Assembly: GCA_902792495.1 (NCBI GenBank)
Contig: CADBAC010000039.1
Span: forward strand, 1-18,902
Direction: 5' to 3'
DNA length: 18,902 nt
DNA from: Ruminococcus flavefaciens
GTDB lineage: Bacteria; Bacillota; Clostridia; Oscillospirales; Ruminococcaceae
The position numbers and the translations under genes are program-made. The notes under the pieces were generated by a model, which was not told where the DNA came from, made no database searches, and saw only the letters and a program-made list of their open reading frames with translations. Shown here piece after piece: positions 14,545 to 18,902 of the stretch; the stretch's first letter is position 1; every line of letters begins with the position of its first letter.

Positions 14545-14572
14545 AAAAAGACCGTTTCCGGACGGTCTTTTT
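14545..14572 (+). terminator. Strong intrinsic terminator
   Basis: AAAAAGACCGT, loop TTCCGG, ACGGTCTTTTT: 11-bp stem with T tract, 4 bases after the stop of the signal-peptidase-like gene. Confidence 0.92.
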
Positions 14573-14599
14573 CCTTTTGCAATAATTGGTTTGATAGTA

Positions 14600-14628
14600 T
14601 TGACAAATTACGACATATAATATATAAT
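14600..14628 (+). promoter_or_regulatory. Perfect consensus sigma-A promoter of the degenerate cyclophilin gene
   Basis: TTGACA, 17 bases, TATAAT, twelve of twelve matches; about 32 bases from the -10 box to the start codon. Confidence 0.88.
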
Positions 14629-14660
14629 TGTAAATAAGTTATGAACGAAAGGGATATTTT

Positions 14661-15365
14661 ATGAAAGGCAATAAAACTATTGTAAGATCTGTACTTATAT
14701 TTACGCTTATCATGGGTGCCATGTCTTTACTGGTCATGCTCAATTCAAATATAAGGCAGAACAATAACAATTATATAACTGTTGATCCTGAGACTATGGA
14801 GCTTGTGCAGCTCAACGGTCCGAAGGAAGGCGATCCCATTGCAATAGTCGATACTACTCTCGGTGAGTTCAGATTCGTGCTCTACCCTCAGTATTGCCCT
14901 AATGCTGTGAAAAACTTCACCGATCTGGCAAATCAGGGTTACTATAATGGCACATACGTTTTCAATTCGGACAGCGGCGCTTATTCCGCAGCAGGCGCTC
15001 CCAACAAGGACGGCACAGTTAACGACTCATCCCATGAAGTCGTTGAGCGTGAACTTCATGAGAACCTCTGGCCTTTCAAGGGTGCGGTCTGCGCTATGAC
15101 CACTACCGTTGACAAAGGCGTGAAGGAATTTCTCTTCGGCGGCGGCACATACTATAACGGAAGCCGTTTCGCTCTCATTAATACTATAGAGTTCGACGAC
15201 CAGATGAAGGCCGATATCCGTGAAGTTTCGGAAAGCAAGGAGCTTGCGGAAGCTTTCATCAAAAACGGCGGCATCCCTAATTTCTCACAGCAGATGACTG
15301 TTATAGGTCAGACCTATCAGGGCATGGACGTTATCGAGAAGCGCAGAAAACGCAGACACCAATAA
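14661..15365 (+). CDS. Membrane-anchored cyclophilin-like protein lacking the active site
   Basis: 234 aa. An N-terminal hydrophobic segment (9-28) without a lipobox anchors or exports it. The cyclophilin fold is recognisable from about residue 57: GDPIAIVDTTLGEFRFVLYP, NAVKNFTDLANQGYYNGTYVF, and near the end MTVIGQTYQGMDVIEK. The catalytic block FHR..FMIQGGDP is missing and the GSQF segment is replaced, so prolyl isomerase activity is unlikely. The final residues KRRKRRHQ are out of character; reading one base later gives KAENADTNK and a stop at 15367-15369, so a one-base insertion near 15342 is possible. AAAGGG lies 7 bases before the ATG. It precedes an intact two-domain cyclophilin and may be a decayed paralogue or a non-catalytic chaperone. 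Confidence 0.75.
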   Translation: MKGNKTIVRSVLIFTLIMGAMSLLVMLNSNIRQNNNNYITVDPETMELVQLNGPKEGDPIAIVDTTLGEFRFVLYPQYCPNAVKNFTDLANQGYYNGTYVFNSDSGAYSAAGAPNKDGTVNDSSHEVVERELHENLWPFKGAVCAMTTTVDKGVKEFLFGGGTYYNGSRFALINTIEFDDQMKADIREVSESKELAEAFIKNGGIPNFSQQMTVIGQTYQGMDVIEKRRKRRHQ

Positions 15366-15458
15366 GTGATACTGTGCAATCGTTGCGGCATTTTACCGTA
15401 ATTGTGACCACTTTTTGACGGCGGTTTGCCTGAATATGACAAATTTAAGCGGAAACTA

Positions 15459-15487
15459 TTTACAAATCAGTTTCAATGTTGTATAAT
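15459..15487 (+). promoter_or_regulatory. Sigma-A promoter of the two-domain cyclophilin gene
   Basis: TTTACA, 17 bases, TATAAT. No terminator was found behind the preceding gene, so some read-through is also possible. Confidence 0.78.
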
Positions 15488-15563
15488 ATATAGGCAGATT
15501 TGTAAATAAACCTAAATTGAGCATAATAGTATGGAAAGTATTTTTCCATAAAGGAGTATTGGT

Positions 15564-17156
15564 ATGTATAAAAAAGCTCTGGCATTTATTATGTGCCTTG
15601 CTGCGGCTTCAGCCTGCGTGACTTCATGCGGCAGCTCAAACAATACAAGCAGCAGCGAAAATCAGGCTTCAGTTACTTCTGAGACCGAGAGCGTGGAGGT
15701 CGCTAACTTCACGGCTCCGAATAAAGGCGATACTATCATTATAATGAATATAAAGGATTACGGCGAAGTTAAGTTCCGCCTCTTCCCGGAATACGCTGAA
15801 AAAGGCGTTGAGAATTTCGTAGAGCTCGCTAAGAAGGGCTACTACGACGGTCTTACCTTCCACCGTGTCATCAAGGACTTCATGATACAGGGCGGCGATC
15901 CCGAAGGCACAGGCACAGGCGGCGAATCCGTCTGGGGCGGCAAGTTCGACGGCGGTACAGATCCACACCTCATCCATGCAGCAGGTGCTCTTGCCTACGC
16001 AAACAGCGGCTCTACATCTACCGACGGAAGCCAGTTCTACATCGTAACAGGTGAGGTCTACTCAACAGAACAGCTCTCATCTCTTGAACAGAGCGGCTAC
16101 TCCTTCACAGATCAGCAGAAGGAAATATACTCCACAGCAGGCGGCGCTCCATGGCTCGACGGAAGCTACACAGTTTTCGGTCAGGTCATAGACGGACTTG
16201 ATATAGTATTCAAGGCTCAGAACGTTGCCACAGGCCAGAACGACAAGCCTGAAACAGACCTTATAATCGAGTCTGTCAAGGTCGGCGAATACAACGGCGA
16301 AGAGATACACTGGTACCTCTCGGATTATGACTACGTTCCCGAGACAGAGCCCGAGACCGAGGCTGCTACACAGGCAAACGTTGAGGCTGCCAACTTCACT
16401 GCTCCCGAAGAAGGCGAAACTATCGTCACTATGGAGCTCGAAGGATACGATCATCCCGTTAAGTTCAAGCTTTTCCCCGAATACGCTGACAAGGGCGTAG
16501 AAAATTTCATAGAGCTTGCAAAGAAGGGTTATTACGACGGTCTTACCTTCCACCGTGTTATCAAGGACTTCATGATACAGGGCGGAGACCCCGAAGGAAA
16601 CGGCATGGGCGGTGAATCTGTCTGGGGCGGAGAATTCGACGGCGGTACAGATCCTCACCTCATCCACGCTGCAGGCGCTCTTGCTTATGCAAACAGCGGT
16701 TCTACCGCTACAAACGGCAGCCAGTTCTATATCGTAACAGGCGAAGTTTATTCAGATGATGAGATCAAGGAGCTTCAGGATTACGGCTACGGTCTCACAG
16801 ATTCACAGATAGAGATATATTCAACAGCAGGCGGTGTTCCTTGGCTTGACGGCGGTTATACCGTTTTCGGACAGGTATTCGACGGCCTCGATATCGTATT
16901 CGATGTCCAGAACGTTGATACAGACGATAACGACAAGCCTAACAAGGATGTAAAGATAAAATCAATGACCGTAGAAGAGTACAGCGGCGAGCCTGTACGA
17001 TTCTATCTTTCCGATTACGCAGAGGGGTCCACAACGGGCTCTGACGAAGACAAGGAAGAAGACAGCGAAACTACTACAGCTTCCGACGAAGAAGAAGCTG
17101 AAACAACAGAAGCAGGCACAGCTTCAGAAGAAAAAACTACAGCGGCTGAAGAATGA
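15564..17156 (+). CDS. Lipoprotein with two tandem cyclophilin-type prolyl isomerase domains
   Basis: 530 aa. Type II signal peptide with lipobox VTSC, so Cys22 should be lipidated and the protein held on the outer face of the membrane. Two cyclophilin domains (about 44-256 and 274-486) are in exact register, 230 residues apart. Each carries GYYDGLTFHRVIKDFMIQGG with the catalytic Arg (101 and 331), Phe and Gln, then GALAYANSGS, NGSQFYI or DGSQFYI, and YTVFGQV. The histidine usually found before TVFG is Tyr in both. A glutamate-rich linker (259-276) joins the domains and an acidic Ser/Thr/Glu tail (487-530) ends the protein. Probably assists folding of secreted proteins. AAAGGAG lies 7 bases before ATG. 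A 690-bp direct repeat at DNA level indicates a duplication. Confidence 0.93.
   Translation: MYKKALAFIMCLAAASACVTSCGSSNNTSSSENQASVTSETESVEVANFTAPNKGDTIIIMNIKDYGEVKFRLFPEYAEKGVENFVELAKKGYYDGLTFHRVIKDFMIQGGDPEGTGTGGESVWGGKFDGGTDPHLIHAAGALAYANSGSTSTDGSQFYIVTGEVYSTEQLSSLEQSGYSFTDQQKEIYSTAGGAPWLDGSYTVFGQVIDGLDIVFKAQNVATGQNDKPETDLIIESVKVGEYNGEEIHWYLSDYDYVPETEPETEAATQANVEAANFTAPEEGETIVTMELEGYDHPVKFKLFPEYADKGVENFIELAKKGYYDGLTFHRVIKDFMIQGGDPEGNGMGGESVWGGEFDGGTDPHLIHAAGALAYANSGSTATNGSQFYIVTGEVYSDDEIKELQDYGYGLTDSQIEIYSTAGGVPWLDGGYTVFGQVFDGLDIVFDVQNVDTDDNDKPNKDVKIKSMTVEEYSGEPVRFYLSDYAEGSTTGSDEDKEEDSETTTASDEEEAETTEAGTASEEKTTAAEE
15693..16331 (+). repeat. First copy of a 690-bp period direct repeat (cyclophilin domain 1)
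   Basis: Encodes residues 44-256. The stretch around 15841-15903 is nearly identical to 16531-16593, and the following GTDPHLIHAAGALAYANSG codons are also close. Confidence 0.75.
16383..17021 (+). repeat. Second copy of the direct repeat (cyclophilin domain 2)
   Basis: Encodes residues 274-486, offset by exactly 690 bases from the first copy, with no indel apparent across the catalytic region. Confidence 0.75.
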
Positions 17157-17178
17157 GCCGTAATGAATTGATTTATGT

Positions 17179-17266
17179 CGGTACACTTGGTACCGCACTG
17201 ATGTCCCGTGCAGTCACGGGGAACAAAAGAAAGCAGTTCAGGCCAAGACACATACAGTGCGCCTGA
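17179..17266 (+). other. Three consecutive hairpins upstream of murA
   Basis: Hairpin 1 at 17179-17195 (CGGTAC, loop ACTTG, GTACCG). Hairpin 2 at 17205-17220 (CCCGTG, loop CAGT, CACGGG). Hairpin 3 at 17238-17266 (TCAGGC, 17-base loop, GCCTGA), ending 5 bases before the murA ribosome site. GCACTG at 17195-17200 could also pair with CAGTGC at 17255-17260, giving an alternative fold. No T tract follows any of them, so they are not ordinary terminators. Confidence 0.55.
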
Positions 17267-17271
17267 CCATT

Positions 17272-17277
17272 AAGGAG
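17272..17277 (+). promoter_or_regulatory. Ribosome binding site deciding the murA TTG start
   Basis: AAGGAG lies 9 bases before TTG 17287. It would be inside the coding region if GTG 17257 were the start, which argues for the TTG. Confidence 0.75.
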
Positions 17278-17286
17278 AGAAATCAT

Positions 17287-18603
17287 TTGGATAAGTTTGT
17301 TATCAAAGGCGGACGCCGCCTTACAGGTGAAGTTACGATCAGCGGTGCTAAGAATGCCGCAGTAGCAATTCTTCCGGCAGTTATTCTGTCAGATGAACCA
17401 TGTATCATTGAAAACGTACCTACTATCAGTGACGTTACTATCAGTCTCCGCATACTCAAGGAAATGGGTGCGGAGGTAACAAGCGTAGGCCACGATGCCT
17501 ACAGAATAGATCCTACAAGGATCGATAAATTCTGTGTACCATACGAGACAGCCCGCAAGATGAGAGCTTCTTATTACTTCCTCGGCGCTCTGCTGGGTAA
17601 GTTCCATAAGGCAAGAGTTTCAATGCCCGGCGGCTGTCCTCTCGGAGACAGACCTATCGATCAGCACCTCAAGGCTTTCTGCGCTCTCGGTGCAAAGTAT
17701 ACTCTCAGCCAGGGTATGATCGATCTTACTGCCGATAAACTCAAGGGCAGCCAGATCTTCTTCGACGTTGTTACTGTCGGAGCTACAATGAACGCTATGC
17801 TGGCTGCTGTAAAGTCAGAAGGCCTCACAGTTATCGAGAATGCCGCTAAGGAGCCTCATATCGTTGATCTTGCAAACTTCCTCAACTCCATGGGTGCAAA
17901 CATCATGGGTGCAGGTACTGACGTTATCAAGATCAGAGGCGTTGAGCATCTCCACGGCACTACCTATTCCGTTATCCCCGACCAGATCGAGGCAGGTACA
18001 TTCATGGTAGCTGTTGCAGCTACAAAGGGCGATGTTCTCATCAAGAACGTTATCCCCAAGCACCTTGAATCGATCACTAAGAAGCTGGAGAAGATCGGCG
18101 TTAATATCGAGCAGTTCGATGACAGCGTAAGAGTATGGGTGGATGGTCCGCTGGTAAAGACAAATGTCAAGACCGCTCCTCATCCGGGATTCCCCACAGA
18201 TATGCAGTCTCAGATCGCTACTCTCCTCACACTTGCTGAGGGTACAAGCATCATCACCGAGAACATCTGGGAGCAGCGTTTCCGCTACGTGGACGAGCTC
18301 AGACGCATGGGCGCTGATATCACTGTAAACGGCAAGGTCGCTCTTATCGAAGGCACAGGCAAGCTTATGGGCGCTCCCGTAAAGGCTTGCGACCTCAGAG
18401 CCGGCGCTGCACTTATCATTGCAGGTCTTGCTGCAAGCGGCATCACCGAGATCGAGGATATCTACCACATCGAGAGAGGCTATGACTGCATGGAAGGCAA
18501 ACTCCGTGCTCTCGGCGCTGATATCGAGAAGGTAAGCTTCCCTGACAAGGCGGAGGCTGAGGACACTGAAAACAGCGAGAGCAAGGACAAGGCTGCTTCT
18601 TAA
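17287..18603 (+). CDS. murA: UDP-N-acetylglucosamine 1-carboxyvinyltransferase MurA
   Basis: 438 aa, normal length. Transfers enolpyruvate from PEP to UDP-GlcNAc, the first committed step of peptidoglycan synthesis in the cytoplasm; the target of fosfomycin. The start MDKFVIKGGRRLTGEVTISG is classic when TTG 17287 is used. Key residues are at their family numbers: Lys22-Asn23 (SGAKNAA), Cys117 in MPGGCPLGDRP (the fosfomycin-reactive cysteine) and Asp305 in GFPTDMQSQ. The sequence LGDRPIDQH after the cysteine differs from the common IGxRPIDLH. The C-terminus has an acidic, probably disordered tail (EAEDTENSESKDKAAS). It is 130 bases downstream of the cyclophilin gene on the same strand with no promoter recognised between, so probably co-transcribed, and is followed by a strong terminator. 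Confidence 0.96.
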   Translation: MDKFVIKGGRRLTGEVTISGAKNAAVAILPAVILSDEPCIIENVPTISDVTISLRILKEMGAEVTSVGHDAYRIDPTRIDKFCVPYETARKMRASYYFLGALLGKFHKARVSMPGGCPLGDRPIDQHLKAFCALGAKYTLSQGMIDLTADKLKGSQIFFDVVTVGATMNAMLAAVKSEGLTVIENAAKEPHIVDLANFLNSMGANIMGAGTDVIKIRGVEHLHGTTYSVIPDQIEAGTFMVAVAATKGDVLIKNVIPKHLESITKKLEKIGVNIEQFDDSVRVWVDGPLVKTNVKTAPHPGFPTDMQSQIATLLTLAEGTSIITENIWEQRFRYVDELRRMGADITVNGKVALIEGTGKLMGAPVKACDLRAGAALIIAGLAASGITEIEDIYHIERGYDCMEGKLRALGADIEKVSFPDKAEAEDTENSESKDKAAS

Positions 18604-18614
18604 ATAAGGCTTAT

Positions 18615-18644
18615 ACAGCACTTCCGTTTGGGAGTGCTGTTTTT
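18615..18644 (+). terminator. Intrinsic terminator of murA
   Basis: ACAGCACTTCC, loop GTTT, GGGAGTGCTGT, followed by TTTTT: an 11-bp stem with one wobble pair, 12 bases after the stop codon. Confidence 0.92.
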
Positions 18645-18663
18645 GCGTTATGGGGATATTTAC

Positions 18664-18686
18664 GGGCGGATGATATCCGTCCATAC
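18664..18686 (-). repeat. REP-like hairpin, copy H
   Basis: GGGCGGAT, loop GAT, ATCCGTCC with one wobble. The foot reads ATAC where others have CTAC. Same arm as copy A. Confidence 0.65.
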
Positions 18687-18707
18687 AGTAACAGATCTTT
18701 GTAAGTA

Positions 18708-18722
18708 AGCCCGCCTCGGGCT
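18708..18722. repeat. Short hairpin within the REP-like cluster
   Basis: AGCCCG, loop CCT, CGGGCT. No GTAG foot, so membership of the family is uncertain. Confidence 0.4.
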
Positions 18723-18748
18723 CCCTTTGCAGATATTATGTAACCCAC

Positions 18749-18774
18749 GGGAGGGCGAGGGCGCCCTCCCCTAC
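18749..18774 (-). repeat. REP-like hairpin, copy J
   Basis: GGGAGGGC, 6-base loop, GCCCTCCC followed directly by CTAC. Perfect 8-bp stem. Confidence 0.78.
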
Positions 18775-18813
18775 ATATAGAGGTCACAGCAAACAGTTAT
18801 TGTTTTTTCCGAG

Positions 18814-18835
18814 GGCGCACACTGTGCGCCGCTAC
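18814..18835 (-). repeat. REP-like hairpin, copy K
   Basis: GGCGCAC, loop ACT, GTGCGCC, then G and CTAC. Perfect 7-bp stem with a different arm sequence from the other copies. Confidence 0.75.
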
Positions 18836-18862
18836 AAATGCGGCTCGGTGTAAATAACTCGA

Positions 18863-18885
18863 GGACCGCCAAAGGCGGCCCCTAC
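18863..18885 (-). repeat. REP-like hairpin, copy L
   Basis: GGACCGCC, loop AAA, GGCGGCCC with one mismatch, followed by CTAC. Confidence 0.75.
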
Positions 18886-18902
18886 AGGTCAATTTCAAGC
18901 CG

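Larger units (their letters stand above)
18604..18902. other. Gene-free 3' end with a cluster of palindromes
   Basis: After the murA terminator no gene is supported. Five hairpins (copies H, J, K, L and the stem at 18708-18722) fill about half of the last 240 bases. Confidence 0.65.

Noticed and set aside
15669..16667. Two similar minus-strand frames opposite the cyclophilin domains
   Set aside because: They resemble each other only because the coding strand is duplicated; both are antisense shadows.
17179..17220. Intrinsic terminator behind the two-domain cyclophilin gene
   Set aside because: Both stems lack a following T tract; GAACAAAAG follows the second stem.
18661..18902. CRISPR array from the closely spaced palindromes
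   Set aside because: Spacing is uneven, the units differ in sequence, and there is no constant repeat or cas gene.

Overview
The window looks like a chromosomal segment of a Ruminococcus-type gut Firmicute (Oscillospiraceae/Ruminococcaceae). This is judged from protein character (Gram-positive HPr with His15 and Ser46, SpoIVB, a Cys117-type MurA, lipoprotein-type secreted cyclophilins), purine-rich Shine-Dalgarno sites and AT-rich spacers with sigma-A promoters close to consensus. Species assignment is inference. There are no rRNA or tRNA genes, no CRISPR array and no recognisable transposase or phage gene.

Layout. 1-800 (-): 5' part of a membrane sugar transferase whose frame runs into an MBOAT-like segment at the window edge. 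992-1456 (-): membrane protein of unknown function. 1546-2772 (+): SpoIVB sporulation protease. 2852-3124 (-): HPr. 3519-5983 (-): an RNA-modification/ribosome-maturation block, read in the order anchored protein, rimM, 90-aa membrane protein, trmD. 6420-6614 (-): 64-aa membrane protein. 6826-8265 (-): purB. 8528-12914 (-): intracellular alpha-glucan breakdown, glgP then a GH13 neopullulanase-like enzyme. 13425-17156 (+): three envelope proteins, namely a signal-peptidase-like membrane protein with a long cytoplasmic tail, a degenerate membrane-anchored cyclophilin and a lipoprotein with two cyclophilin domains. 17287-18603 (+): murA.

The spacers carry most of the unexplained structure. About eleven short hairpins share a GTAG foot (CTAC on the other strand) while their arms vary but stay complementary. 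This is the architecture of REP sequences mobilised by RAYT transposases. They form an inverted pair upstream of trmD, a second inverted pair around 6.25-6.42 kb, copies abutting the stop codons of two genes, and a cluster in the last 240 bases. A separate 136-bp element with 16-bp terminal inverted repeats lies exactly between a perfect sigma-A promoter and purB, so it must form most of the purB leader RNA. Upstream of murA there is a run of three hairpins before a probable TTG start.

How the genes work together: rimM and trmD serve ribosome and tRNA maturation. GlgP and the GH13 enzyme are a plausible two-enzyme route from glycogen or maltodextrin to glucose-1-phosphate and short sugars in the cytoplasm. 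The 13.4-17.2 kb genes all act at or outside the membrane and probably concern folding or handling of exported proteins, next to the first committed enzyme of peptidoglycan synthesis.
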